A program made the position numbers and the translations under genes. This document shows positions 7,674-15,929 of a stretch of DNA of 64,000 bases, one piece after another. This stretch comes from Spirochaetota bacterium. Lineage in GTDB: Bacteria; Spirochaetota; Spirochaetia; Treponematales; UBA12059. The notes under the pieces were generated by a model. The model worked only from the letters and a program-made list of their open reading frames with translations, did no database searches and was not told the origin of the DNA. The DNA lies in assembly GCA_022703505.1 (NCBI GenBank), contig JAKLDN010000001.1, forward strand, positions 531,389-595,388, given 5' to 3'. Numbering within the stretch: position 1 is the first letter of the stretch; the number at the start of each line of letters is the position of its first letter.

Positions 7674-8716
7674 CGCCGTCCCCCGTCCCGGCGGGCCAGG
7701 ATGACCAGGAAGAAGGGCGCCCCGGCGAAGGCCGTGAGCACCCCGACGGGGAGTTCCAGGGGCGCCAGCACGGTCCGGGCCAGGGCGTCCGCGGACATCA
7801 GCAGGACGGCCCCCGCGACGGCGGAGGCGGGGATCAGTCGGGCGTGAGAGGGTCCGAACACCAGCCGGGCCGCGTGGGGAGCCACCAGGCCTACGAACCC
7901 CACGACCCCGCCCGCGGCCACGGCCGCCGCGGTGCCCAGGGCCGCCAGGGCCACGGCGGCGGCCCGGAGGAGCCGTACGTCCAGACCCAGGGACCGGGCG
8001 CTCTCCTCCCCCGCGGCCAGGACGTCCAGGGGCCGTGCCAACAGCAGGGCCGTCCCGGAGACCAGGGCCGTCAGGGGGGCCAGGACGGCCAGCTCCTTCC
8101 AGCCCCGACCGTTGAAGCTCCCCAGGAGCCAGAAGTACACGGCATACAGGTCCTGCTGGCGGAGGCTCACCAGGAGGGTCACCCCGGCGGAGCAGAGGGC
8201 GCTGACGGCGGTCCCCGCCAGAAGGACGGCGGTGGTGGAGCCCGAGCGGGAGGTGGCCCGGGCCGCCGCGCCGGACAGGGCCGCGGCCCCCAGGGCCCCG
8301 GCGAAGGCTCCCAGGGACGCGGAGCCGGGTGTCCGGACGAAGACCAGGGCCGCGGCCGCGCCCAGGGCGGCTCCCGCGGAGGTGCCCAGGATGTAGGGAT
8401 CCGCCAGGGGATTCCGGAAGAGCCCCTGCAGGAGGACCCCGGACACCGCCAGGGCGGCCCCGGCCAAGCCCGCGGCCAGGGTCCGGGCAAGACGGAGGTC
8501 CCGAAGGATGACCGCGGCCACGGGATCGGCCCCCTGCTTCCCAAGCAGGACGGCCGCGACCTCCCGGGGTCCGTAGGAAACCGCACCCATCCCGAGGGAT
8601 GCCAGGAGGACGAGGACCAGCAGGCCCAGGGCCGCCAGGGCGTAGGCGAGCCGGACGACGGGACGCCGTGCGGCACGGGACGGAACGGAAGCCGTCCGGA
8701 GGGACCGTGCCTTCAC
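7670..8716 (-). CDS. btuC: Corrinoid ABC transporter permease BtuC-like
   Basis: Predicted 348-residue FecCD-family permease. Characteristic motifs are visible: RLARTLAAGLAGAALAVSG, then QGLFRNPLADPYILGTSAGA, and GVVGFVGLVAPHAAR near the C-terminus. About ten TM helices are expected, and two copies pair with two ATPases in the inner membrane. The start is a GTG at 8716 that overlaps the upstream btuF stop (GTGA); a frame without stop runs further upstream but is antisense-like shadow of btuF. Its stop overlaps the btuD start, so translation of the three transport genes is coupled. Confidence 0.92.
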   Translation of the reverse strand: MKARSLRTASVPSRAARRPVVRLAYALAALGLLVLVLLASLGMGAVSYGPREVAAVLLGKQGADPVAAVILRDLRLARTLAAGLAGAALAVSGVLLQGLFRNPLADPYILGTSAGAALGAAAALVFVRTPGSASLGAFAGALGAAALSGAAARATSRSGSTTAVLLAGTAVSALCSAGVTLLVSLRQQDLYAVYFWLLGSFNGRGWKELAVLAPLTALVSGTALLLARPLDVLAAGEESARSLGLDVRLLRAAAVALAALGTAAAVAAGGVVGFVGLVAPHAARLVFGPSHARLIPASAVAGAVLLMSADALARTVLAPLELPVGVLTAFAGAPFFLVILARRDGGRR

Positions 8717-9621
8717 GGGAAGAGCTCCGGGTAGAGGGCTCGGGCGATGGACCGGACCCCCTCCCCGAGACGGGGACCCGTCCGGTTCACCGGGTCCGCC
8801 GGCAGCATGTACACCCGGCCGGTCCGGACCGCGGGCACGGTCCCCCAGCCCGGCCTTCGGGCCAGGTCCCCGGCGGTGAAGCCGGGGGCGTGGTCGTCCG
8901 CGGCCAGGATGACCTGGGGCGCCCTCCGCACCGCCTCCTCGGGGGACACGATCGCCCAGGGCTGGGTCATCTCGGCGAAGACGTTGATCCCTCCCGCCTG
9001 GGTGATGAGCTCGTGCAGGAAGGACGGGGCGCCGCAGGTCATCAGGGGCTCGTTGTAGACTTCCCAGAAGACCCGGACCCGCGAGGCGGCTGGAATCGAG
9101 GCCACCCGGGCGGTGACCTCGGCCAGGTCCCGCCGTAGGCCGGCGATCGATCGCGCGGCCCCCTCGGCCGTGCCCGTCAGGACCCCCAGATCGGCCAGGC
9201 ACTCCAGGGTCTGCTCGACCGAGGAAGGCTCGAAGACGTAATAGGAAATCCCCAGGGAGTCCAGGGACTTGCGCAGGGAGACGTGGACCGGTCCCCCGGT
9301 CACGACCAGGTCGGGCTTCAGGGTCAGGAGGCGCTCCAGGGAGATGGACTCGGAGGTGTAGCCCCCGACCCGGGGGACCCGCGCGGCCTCGGCGGGCCAG
9401 GTGCAGTAGGAGGTCACCCCGGCCACCCGGTCCCCGGCCCCGATCCCGAAAAGGCTCTCCGTGGCGCTGGGGTTCAGGGAGACCACCCGGCGGGCGGGGC
9501 CGGACAGGGTCACGGTCCGCTCCAAGGAGTCCCGGGCCGAGAGGGTCTGTCCCCAGGCTACGGAGGCCAGGCATGTCAGGCCGGCCAGCAGGATGGCGAC
9601 CCCGTGGGTGCTTCGGCTCAT
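8713..9621 (-). CDS. btuF: Corrinoid-binding periplasmic protein BtuF-like
   Basis: Predicted 302-residue exported solute-binding protein. Residues 1-25 form a signal peptide (MSRSTHGVAILLAGL..., Gln after AWG). The class-III binding-protein fold is indicated by RRVVSLNPSATESLFGIGAGDRV at the N-lobe and by PDLVVTGG and PQVILAADDHA. BtuF proteins carry corrinoids from the outer membrane to BtuCD. ATGA overlap with cobT at 9618-9621. No lipobox, so it is predicted to be soluble. Confidence 0.9.
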   Translation of the reverse strand: MSRSTHGVAILLAGLTCLASVAWGQTLSARDSLERTVTLSGPARRVVSLNPSATESLFGIGAGDRVAGVTSYCTWPAEAARVPRVGGYTSESISLERLLTLKPDLVVTGGPVHVSLRKSLDSLGISYYVFEPSSVEQTLECLADLGVLTGTAEGAARSIAGLRRDLAEVTARVASIPAASRVRVFWEVYNEPLMTCGAPSFLHELITQAGGINVFAEMTQPWAIVSPEEAVRRAPQVILAADDHAPGFTAGDLARRPGWGTVPAVRTGRVYMLPADPVNRTGPRLGEGVRSIARALYPELFP

Positions 9622-10724
9622 GTCTTCTTCCCTTCCGGCGCTCCGGGCACCCCGGCTTCCTCGAAGGTGGCCATCCGGGTGTGGACCTCGCAGGCGGCCC
9701 GGCAGACCGCGGCGGCCAGGACAGCCCCCGTGCCCTCCCCCAGGCGCATCCCCAGGTCCAGCACCGGCGTCAGGCCCAAAAGCCCGAGGGCCGCGGCCTG
9801 TCCGGGCTCCACGGACCGGTGACCGGCGATCATGTACTCCGCGGCGAGGGGACAGAGCCCGCAGGCGATCATGGCGGCCGCGGCGGAGATGAACCCGTCC
9901 ACCAGGACCGGGATCCTCCGAGCCGCCGCGGCCAGGAAGACCCCGGCCATGGCCCCGATCTCGAAGCCGCCGACCTTGGAAAGGACATCCAGGGGGTCCG
10001 AGGGATCCGGCCGGTTCACGGCCAGGGCCCGTTCCACCGCGGCCACCTTCCGCTCCAGGCCCCGGTCGTCGACCCCGGTGCCACGGCCGGTCACCTCCCG
10101 GGGCGGCCGGCCCGTCAGGGCCGCGACGATCGCGGAGGCGGGTGTCGTGTTTCCGATGCCCATCTCCCCGGCGGCAGCCAGGCCGAAGGGTCCGAACTCG
10201 AACTCCTCCTCGAAGGCCTCGATCCCGATCTCCACGGACCGGCGGGCCTCGTCCCGGGACATGGCGGGCCCCCGTGTGATGTCGTCCGTCCCGGGGCGCA
10301 CCCTGCGGATCCGCAGGCCCGTGGCGGGACCCAGGTCCGAGGCGACCCCGCAGTCCGTGACGGAGACCCGGAAGCCCGCGAAAGCGGCCAGGGCGTTTAC
10401 CGCGGCCCCGCCGGCCAGGAAGTTGCGGACCATGGCGGCCGTCACCTCCCGAGGGTAGGCGCTGACCCCCGCGGCGGCCACCCCGTGGTCCGCGGCCATC
10501 ACGAACGCGACGCCCGGCCCGAGCTCGGGGACGGAATTCCCTGCGATGCCCGCGATCCGGACCGCGAGGTCCTCCAGGCGGCCCAGGCTTCCGGAAGGCT
10601 TGGTCAGGCGGGCCTGGCGGGACCGCGCCGCCTCGGCCGCGGCGGCATCCGGCAGTCCGATACGGCTCAGGGTTGTTTCGAGGAGGCTCGTCGAAGAGCG
10701 GGAGGATAAGGAGGTTCTCGACAT
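9618..10724 (-). CDS. cobT: Nicotinate-nucleotide:dimethylbenzimidazole phosphoribosyltransferase
   Basis: Predicted 368-residue CobT, which makes alpha-ribazole phosphate from a benzimidazole base and nicotinate mononucleotide, activating the lower ligand for cobamide assembly. Family motifs present: RLTKPSGSLGRLEDLA near the N-terminus, FVMAADHGVAAAGVSAYP, AAGEMGIGNTTPASA, and GFISAAAAMIACG with the downstream GHRSVEPG that normally carries the catalytic Glu. First gene after the cobalamin riboswitch; it starts four coupled genes. The ATG at 10724 lacks a strong Shine-Dalgarno, which would suit riboswitch control of translation. Confidence 0.93.
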   Translation of the reverse strand: MSRTSLSSRSSTSLLETTLSRIGLPDAAAAEAARSRQARLTKPSGSLGRLEDLAVRIAGIAGNSVPELGPGVAFVMAADHGVAAAGVSAYPREVTAAMVRNFLAGGAAVNALAAFAGFRVSVTDCGVASDLGPATGLRIRRVRPGTDDITRGPAMSRDEARRSVEIGIEAFEEEFEFGPFGLAAAGEMGIGNTTPASAIVAALTGRPPREVTGRGTGVDDRGLERKVAAVERALAVNRPDPSDPLDVLSKVGGFEIGAMAGVFLAAAARRIPVLVDGFISAAAAMIACGLCPLAAEYMIAGHRSVEPGQAAALGLLGLTPVLDLGMRLGEGTGAVLAAAVCRAACEVHTRMATFEEAGVPGAPEGKKT

Positions 10725-10770
10725 GATCCGTCACCCAGCGGATTACGAGGTCCCGGAACCAGGTCCCGGG

Positions 10771-10975
10771 GACTCAGGCAGGTCTCCTGACTCCGAGGCT
10801 CCGGACGTTCCGCGGAGGGATCCGCGTCCGGCCGGAGTCCGGGACCTTCCCGCTACACGCAGTGGTTCCCGGTATCTCGCCTCGTTACAGTGCCTGGGGG
10901 CGCGCCGGTATTCCACCGGCTTCCCAATTAAGCCTTTCGGCGCCTGCGCCGGACCCACCGTACACCCCCCAGGCG
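10771..10975 (-). ncRNA. Cobalamin riboswitch
   Basis: On the minus strand the B12 box GAGTCAGGAGACCTGCC lies at 10777-10793, about 50 nt before the cobT start. Upstream in the transcript are the expected core elements: GCCGGTGGAATACCGGC near 10905-10925, the conserved GGCACTGTAACGAGG near 10880-10900, and a long variable arm (10800-10860). The aptamer should bind adenosylcobalamin and turn off cobT-btuFCD. Boundaries are approximate. Confidence 0.9.
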
Positions 10976-11048
10976 TCCGGGGTCAAGGAGAGGGGCCGTA
11001 TCCGCCCGCGCCCCGGAACGGGTCCGAACGCCCGGTCCTCCGTCCGGC

Positions 11049-11077
11049 TTGACGAACGCCGTCCGGGGGCGGAGACT
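11049..11077 (+). promoter_or_regulatory. Promoter of the sensor kinase, leaderless geometry
   Basis: TTGACG at 11049-11054, 17-nt spacer, GAGACT at 11072-11077, then six bases and the ATG at 11084. Transcription should start at or next to the start codon. Confidence 0.5.
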
Positions 11078-11083
11078 GAAGGC

Positions 11084-12892
11084 ATGAAGAACCAGGCCCG
11101 GCCCGTCCGCGCCGCGGGGCTCCTCCTGGCGGTCCTCCTGGCCGCCGCCCCCGTCACGGCCTCGGACGGCTTCGAGCGGGAACGCTTCCTCATCCTCAAC
11201 TCCTACCATCACGGCTTCGAGTGGTCCGACGGCATCCTCCGGGGCATCCTGGAGGTCCTGAGCCGGGAGTTCGCGCGGCCGGCCCTGCACATCGAGTACA
11301 TGGACACGAAGAGGCATTTCGACGGTATCGACGGTCCCTACCTCGACGGGCTGGCCGCCGTGTACGCCGCCAAGTACACCCGGACCAAGTTCGACGCCGT
11401 CCTGTGCACCGACGACGCGGCCTTCCTGTTCCTCCTGCGCTGGGGTCGGACGCTCTTCCCCGGGACGCCCGTGGTGTTCACGGGGGTGAACAACTTCAGC
11501 CCGGACCTGGTGGCCGGCCGGCCCGAGATCACGGGCATCGTGGAAAGGACGGAGTACGGTCCGAGCGTCGAGCTGGGGCTCCGGCTCCGGCCGGAGGCCC
11601 GCAGGCTCGGGGTCATCACGGACGCGTCCCTGAACGGGTTGGCCAACCGCGCGAAGTTCGAGGCCCTGGCGGAATCCTTCCGGGGCCGCCTGGAGTTCGT
11701 CTTCTTCCGGACCGACGGTCTTTCCGAACTCCTGGAGGAGGTGCGGGCCTTCGACCCCGGGGGACTCATCTACTTCTCGGACTTCTACCTGGACGGCCGG
11801 GGACGATCCTACGAGTACGACGTCTCGGTGCCCGAGGTGCTGGCCGCGGCTCCCTGCCCGGTCCTCTACCACGCGGACATGTACCTCCCCTTCGGCGTCC
11901 TGGGCGGCCGGATGAACCGGAGCCGGGAGTACGGCGAGCTGGCCGCCCGCATGGCCGCCCGCATCGTCCGGGGCGAACCCCCCTCGGCCATCCCGGTCAT
12001 GCAGGATTCCATTGCCCGGGCGGTGGTCAGCTACCCCGCCCTCCGGAAATTCGGCATCCCCGAGTCCCGGGTCCCCCCCGGCACCCTCGTGGCGGACAAG
12101 CCGGAAAGCTTCCTCCGGCGCAACGCCCGTCTCCTGACGGTTTCGGGGATCATCACCTTAAGCCTTTCCGGGGTGATCGTCTCCCTCCTGTACGCGATCC
12201 GGGAACGGAGGCGGGCGGAACGGGACCTCCACGCCTCCCGGGAGACCATCCTCCAAAGCCTCCGGGAGAAGGAGGTGCTGCTCCAGGAGGTCCACCACCG
12301 GGTCAAGAACAACCTCCAGATCGTGACCAGCCTGCTGCGGCTCCAATCCGCGCACTCCGGGAAGCCGGAAGTGGAGGAGGCGCTCACCGAAAGCACCGAA
12401 CGGCTCATGGCCATGGCGCTGGTGCACGAACAGCTCTACCTCTCCAAGAACTTCGCGGACATCGAATACTCCGAGTACGCGGCGGGGCTCGTCTCCTCCC
12501 TGCGCGCCACCTTCGGACTCTCGGAGGAGGCATTCCGGTGTTCCATCGATTCCAGCGGCCTCCGCCTGGGCCTGGACACCGCCGTTCCCCTGGGCTTGAT
12601 CCTGAACGAACTGCTCACCAACTCGGTGAAATACGCCCTGCCCGCCCGCTCCCCCCTCTCCGTCCGCTCCCTGCTGGAGGAAGCGGACGGCATGCTGAGG
12701 TTCCGGTACCAGGACGACGGACCGGGGCTTCCGGTCGGACTGGATCCGGAAAAGGACGGCGGCCTGGGGCTCACCCTGATCACCGCGCTGAGCCAGCAGC
12801 TCCGGGGAGCCCCCGCGTTCCCGCGGGATCGGGCCGGCATGGTCTTCGAGCTGGACTTCACCCCCCGGTTCCCGCCCCGGGGAAAAATCTGA
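11084..12892 (+). CDS. Sensor histidine kinase with ABC-substrate-binding-like periplasmic domain
   Basis: Predicted 602-residue membrane kinase. Residues 1-27 are a signal sequence; about 30-340 form a periplasmic domain like the ABC_sub_bind family (FLILNSYHHGFEWSDGI, PVVFTGVNNF, GLIYFSDFYLDG); a TM helix lies near 347-370. The kinase core is HisKA_2 type, with His404/His405 in EVHHRVKNNLQIV, followed by a HATPase with N-box LILNELLTNSVKYA and G-box-like GGLGLTLI. HisKA_2 kinases often signal to response regulators with unusual outputs. No receiver gene is adjacent; the next gene is a diguanylate cyclase without a receiver. Ligand unknown. Its place beside the riboswitch invites a corrinoid link but nothing in the sequence proves it. 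Confidence 0.88.
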   Translation: MKNQARPVRAAGLLLAVLLAAAPVTASDGFERERFLILNSYHHGFEWSDGILRGILEVLSREFARPALHIEYMDTKRHFDGIDGPYLDGLAAVYAAKYTRTKFDAVLCTDDAAFLFLLRWGRTLFPGTPVVFTGVNNFSPDLVAGRPEITGIVERTEYGPSVELGLRLRPEARRLGVITDASLNGLANRAKFEALAESFRGRLEFVFFRTDGLSELLEEVRAFDPGGLIYFSDFYLDGRGRSYEYDVSVPEVLAAAPCPVLYHADMYLPFGVLGGRMNRSREYGELAARMAARIVRGEPPSAIPVMQDSIARAVVSYPALRKFGIPESRVPPGTLVADKPESFLRRNARLLTVSGIITLSLSGVIVSLLYAIRERRRAERDLHASRETILQSLREKEVLLQEVHHRVKNNLQIVTSLLRLQSAHSGKPEVEEALTESTERLMAMALVHEQLYLSKNFADIEYSEYAAGLVSSLRATFGLSEEAFRCSIDSSGLRLGLDTAVPLGLILNELLTNSVKYALPARSPLSVRSLLEEADGMLRFRYQDDGPGLPVGLDPEKDGGLGLTLITALSQQLRGAPAFPRDRAGMVFELDFTPRFPPRGKI

Positions 12893-12914
12893 ACGGCAAG
12901 CCCCGCCCGACATC

Positions 12915-12943
12915 TTGCGTCCGCCCCGGCTTGGGATTAGGAT
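12915..12943 (+). promoter_or_regulatory. Predicted promoter of the 7TM diguanylate cyclase
   Basis: TTGCGT at 12915-12920 and TAGGAT at 12938-12943 with a 17-nt spacer, about 70 nt before the start at 13013. Confidence 0.4.
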
Positions 12944-13012
12944 TTCCTTGAACGGACCCTCCTCGGCCCCGGGTGTCGGGGACGGTCCGGAATCCGATTT
13001 CCGGGAAGGCCG

Positions 13013-14569
13013 ATGTTCGCGAGATTCGGAGCGATCGTTTCCATAGCCGCCTCATCCTTCGCCCTGGCGGTGATGATGGTTTCCGCGGCCCTGCGCTCCC
13101 GGACGAGAGGCCGGACCCTATCCTTCGCGGGGCTTTGCGCCTCCGCCCTGGTCTACTCCCTGGGGTACCTGCTCGAACTGCTGGCCCCGGATCTGGAGGC
13201 CGCGCTCCGGGTGCTCCGCTTCGAATACATCGGGATCGTCACGATAGCTCCCTTCCTGACCCTGGTGGCCTACGAGTTCCTGGACGAGGGGGCGCCGAGG
13301 GTGCCCGCTCCCCTTTTGTTCGTTATCCCCGCGGGGATCCTGGCCCTGGCCTGGACGACCCAACTCCACAGGCTGTACTACCTGGACCCGGTCTTGACCC
13401 GGGTCGCGGGCCTGTCGGTCCTGGAATTCGGCCGGGGTCCCGCCTACTGGGTCCACGTGCTCTACCAGAATCTCCTCATCGCCTACTGCGTGACCATCTT
13501 CCTCCGCAACACTTTCCGGGGTTCCCGGGCCCGGCGCGTCCAGGCCCGGTTCATGCTGGCGGGATGCGTCCTGCCCTGGGGCGGCTTCGTGGCGTACCTG
13601 GCCGGCGGGGTTCCCCTGAACCTGGATCCCACCCCGGTCACCCTGGCCTTCACGGGGATCTTCTTCGCGGTCGGCTTCTTCCGGTACAAGATGTTCGATC
13701 TCCGCCCGATCGCCCGGGACACGGTCTTCGAGCAGATGAGGGACGCCGTCCTGGTCACCGACGATCAGGGAGCCGTCGTGGATCACAACACCGCGGCCCG
13801 CAGGCTCTTCCCCGCCCTGGCGAGTTTCCGCGGTATACGAACCGCCCGGGACCTGGCCCGGGACGCCCCGGACCTCGCCGAAGCCATGTCCCGGTCGGCA
13901 TCCGACTCCGTCGTGACCCTGGGCCTGCCCGAGGGGGATCGGAGCTTCAACCTCCACCATTCCGCCCTCTCCGACCGGGGCGGCCGGAGGGTCGGCACAG
14001 CGAACGTGCTCACGGACATCACCGAGCGGCTCCTCCTGGAGGACCGGTTGACCGTCCAGGCCACCACGGACGAGCTGACCGGAGTGGCCAACCGTCGCCA
14101 TTTCTTCGACCGGGCCCGGGTCGAGCTGGAGCGGGCCCAGCGGTACGGACGCCCCTTCGGCGTGGCCATCCTGGACATGGACGATTTCAAGTCCATCAAC
14201 GACAACTTCGGACATCCCGCGGGGGACGAGGCCCTCCGGATCGCGTCCCGGCTCTGCGCGGAGACCCTGAGGTCCACGGACATCATGGGCCGCTACGGGG
14301 GGGACGAGTTCGCCTTCGCCTTCCCGGAATGCGACGAGGACCAGGCCCGGGAAGCCGCGGAGCGCCTGTCCCGGATCCTGGCTTCCGCGGCCTTTCCCTA
14401 CGGGGATACGGTGATCCGGCTCTCCGCCAGCGTGGGGTACGCCGGGGGTTCCGAGCCCCCCCTGCCGGACCTGGATTCCCTCCTGAAGCTCGCGGACGAG
14501 CGGATGTACGAGAAAAAAGGCCGGCCGCCCTCCTTCAAGTCCGTAGCCCGGGACCCGGACCGGGACTAG
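13013..14569 (+). CDS. Diguanylate cyclase with 7TM-kinase-type N-terminus and PAS domain
   Basis: Predicted 518-residue membrane protein that makes cyclic di-GMP. Residues 1 to about 215 form seven TM helices of the type found at the N-terminus of 7TM histidine kinases (LGYLLELLAP..., FEYIGIVTIAPFLTL). A PAS-like domain follows (about 230-345; DAVLVTDDQGAVVDHN). The GGDEF domain is complete, with the active-site motif GGDEF at 429-433 and a product-inhibition I-site RSTD at 420-423, exactly five residues before it. No EAL domain. An active, feedback-inhibited cyclase is expected. Upstream neighbour is the ABC-type sensor kinase. Confidence 0.92.
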   Translation: MFARFGAIVSIAASSFALAVMMVSAALRSRTRGRTLSFAGLCASALVYSLGYLLELLAPDLEAALRVLRFEYIGIVTIAPFLTLVAYEFLDEGAPRVPAPLLFVIPAGILALAWTTQLHRLYYLDPVLTRVAGLSVLEFGRGPAYWVHVLYQNLLIAYCVTIFLRNTFRGSRARRVQARFMLAGCVLPWGGFVAYLAGGVPLNLDPTPVTLAFTGIFFAVGFFRYKMFDLRPIARDTVFEQMRDAVLVTDDQGAVVDHNTAARRLFPALASFRGIRTARDLARDAPDLAEAMSRSASDSVVTLGLPEGDRSFNLHHSALSDRGGRRVGTANVLTDITERLLLEDRLTVQATTDELTGVANRRHFFDRARVELERAQRYGRPFGVAILDMDDFKSINDNFGHPAGDEALRIASRLCAETLRSTDIMGRYGGDEFAFAFPECDEDQAREAAERLSRILASAAFPYGDTVIRLSASVGYAGGSEPPLPDLDSLLKLADERMYEKKGRPPSFKSVARDPDRD

Positions 14570-14648
14570 GCCGCGGACCGGCTGCCGCCGATCCGCGGGC
14601 AATGAGCTTCACCCGTCGAGTTCTCCGGATCGTCTCGCGGCCCTGCGC

Positions 14649-14677
14649 TTGACCCGCCGCCCCGGCCGTGGTACAGC
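14649..14677 (+). promoter_or_regulatory. Promoter of the cobU operon, leaderless geometry
   Basis: TTGACC at 14649-14654, 17-nt spacer, TACAGC at 14672-14677, six bases, then ATG at 14684. No riboswitch lies in front of this operon. Confidence 0.55.
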
Positions 14678-14683
14678 CTAGGC

Positions 14684-15166
14684 ATGCGAACCCTGATCAT
14701 CGGCGGCGTCAAGTCCGGCAAGAGCCGCCGCGCCCTGGAACTCGCCCGGGCCTTCCCCGCCCCCCGGACCTTCGTGGCCACCGCCCAAGCCTTCGACCCG
14801 GAGATGGCCGAAAAGATCGCCCGGCACCGGTCCGAGCGGGGAGACGACTTCGAAACGGTGGAGGAGCCCCTCCGGATCGACCGGGCGGTACGGGAGCCCT
14901 GCGTCCTGGACTGCGTACCCCTCTGGCTCAACAACCTCTTCTACGAGAATCGGGAGTCCGAGGCCGAGGGGATCCTGGACTCCCTCCTGGAGAGGCTACC
15001 CGCCTCGATCGTCCTCGTGACCAACGAGATCGGCATGGGAACCATCCCCATGGATCCCCTGTCGCGGCGCTACGGAGAGGCCCTGGGCAGGATCAACGCC
15101 CGCCTGGCCGCGGCGGTCGACCGGGTGGAGTTGATGGTCGCGGGCATCCCCCTGCGCGTGAAGTGA
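14684..15166 (+). CDS. cobU: Adenosylcobinamide kinase/guanylyltransferase
   Basis: Predicted 160-residue CobU/CobP. The P-loop GGVKSGKSR starts the protein, RHRSERGDDFETVEEP contains the guanylylated His region, and VLDCVPLWLNNL and VTNEIGMGTIPMDPLSRRYGE are family motifs. It phosphorylates adenosylcobinamide and transfers GMP, giving AdoCbi-GDP for CobS. The protein is short but within family range. The next gene starts one base after its stop, so cobU, the CbiR-like gene, cobS and cobD form a tight operon. No Shine-Dalgarno is visible, in keeping with the leaderless promoter. Confidence 0.93.
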   Translation: MRTLIIGGVKSGKSRRALELARAFPAPRTFVATAQAFDPEMAEKIARHRSERGDDFETVEEPLRIDRAVREPCVLDCVPLWLNNLFYENRESEAEGILDSLLERLPASIVLVTNEIGMGTIPMDPLSRRYGEALGRINARLAAAVDRVELMVAGIPLRVK

Positions 15167-15167
15167 C

Positions 15168-15929
15168 ATGATCCTCTCCGTCCCCTCCTACGTGATTCCG
15201 GGCACCTACGCGGAGAACCTCCGCTTCCTGGCGGACAAGCCGGAGGTGGAGGGGGTGGAGCTTCTCTTCTACCTCTGGGATGCCGAGGTCGCGGGTCTGC
15301 TGGATCGGGAGCTTGCCGAAATTCGGTCGTTCATGGACCGGTTCCGGTTCACCGCCCACCTGCCGGACCGGATCCTGCCGGAGCATCGGGTCCTCCTGGA
15401 CCGGATCGCGGACACGGCCCGATCCTTCGTGGTCCATCCGCCTTCGGACCTTGACGGGCTGGCCCCCTTCGCCGATCTTTTAAGTGTCTGGAAAAGCGGG
15501 TTCGGAGACCGGTTCTTCCTGGAGAATCTTCGATCCGAACCCTTCGGGCGTGCGCTCCGGGTTCTCCCCGACATTCCGCTCTGCGTCGACGCCGGCCACA
15601 TCCTCGCCGAGGGCGGCGATCCCGCGGAACTGCTAGCCCGGCTTCGTTCGACCGGGCGGCGGATCGAGGAGCTTCACCTGCACGGTCTTTCCGGGGACGC
15701 CGACCACCAGCCCTTCGGCGAGGGGGCTTCCTGGCTCCGGGACCTGGCACCCTTCCTGGCCGGGTTCGACGGAGTGGCCGAGATCGAGTTGTTCGACTGG
15801 GAGGAAGCCCGAACCGCCCTGGCCGCGGTACGACGGGCCGGTGTCGAGGCGGCCGCCTCGGAAGCCGCGGCCGGACCCCGGAGCGGCCGTACCGCACGCG
15901 CCGCCGCGCCGGGCAAGGAGACGGAATGA
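15168..15929 (+). CDS. cbiR: CbiR-like cobamide-remodelling hydrolase (TIM barrel)
   Basis: Predicted 253-residue metal-dependent TIM-barrel protein of the AP-endonuclease/xylose-isomerase superfamily. Metal-ligand type residues end successive strands: Glu in GVELLFY, His in FTAHLPDR, His in FVVHPPS, Glu in LENLRSE, Asp and His in CVDAGHIL, His in LHLHGLSGDADHQ, Glu in AEIELFDW. CbiR of Akkermansia muciniphila has this fold and opens the nucleotide loop of cobamides so that a new lower ligand can be attached. The gene sits inside cobU-cobS-cobD with 1-nt and 4-nt junctions, the context in which cbiR occurs. Together with CobT, CobU and CobS it would let the cell remodel imported corrinoids. 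Function is inferred from fold plus context. Confidence 0.78.
   Translation: MILSVPSYVIPGTYAENLRFLADKPEVEGVELLFYLWDAEVAGLLDRELAEIRSFMDRFRFTAHLPDRILPEHRVLLDRIADTARSFVVHPPSDLDGLAPFADLLSVWKSGFGDRFFLENLRSEPFGRALRVLPDIPLCVDAGHILAEGGDPAELLARLRSTGRRIEELHLHGLSGDADHQPFGEGASWLRDLAPFLAGFDGVAEIELFDWEEARTALAAVRRAGVEAAASEAAAGPRSGRTARAAAPGKETE

Noticed and set aside
9622-10734. N-terminal extension of the BtuF-like frame across cobT
   Set aside because: Arg/Gly-rich shadow of cobT; the signal peptide starts at the ATG at 9621, coupled to the cobT stop.
12973-14652. 559-codon plus-strand frame overlapping the diguanylate cyclase
   Set aside because: Pro/Gly/Arg-rich shadow; the other frame has 7TM, PAS and GGDEF domains.
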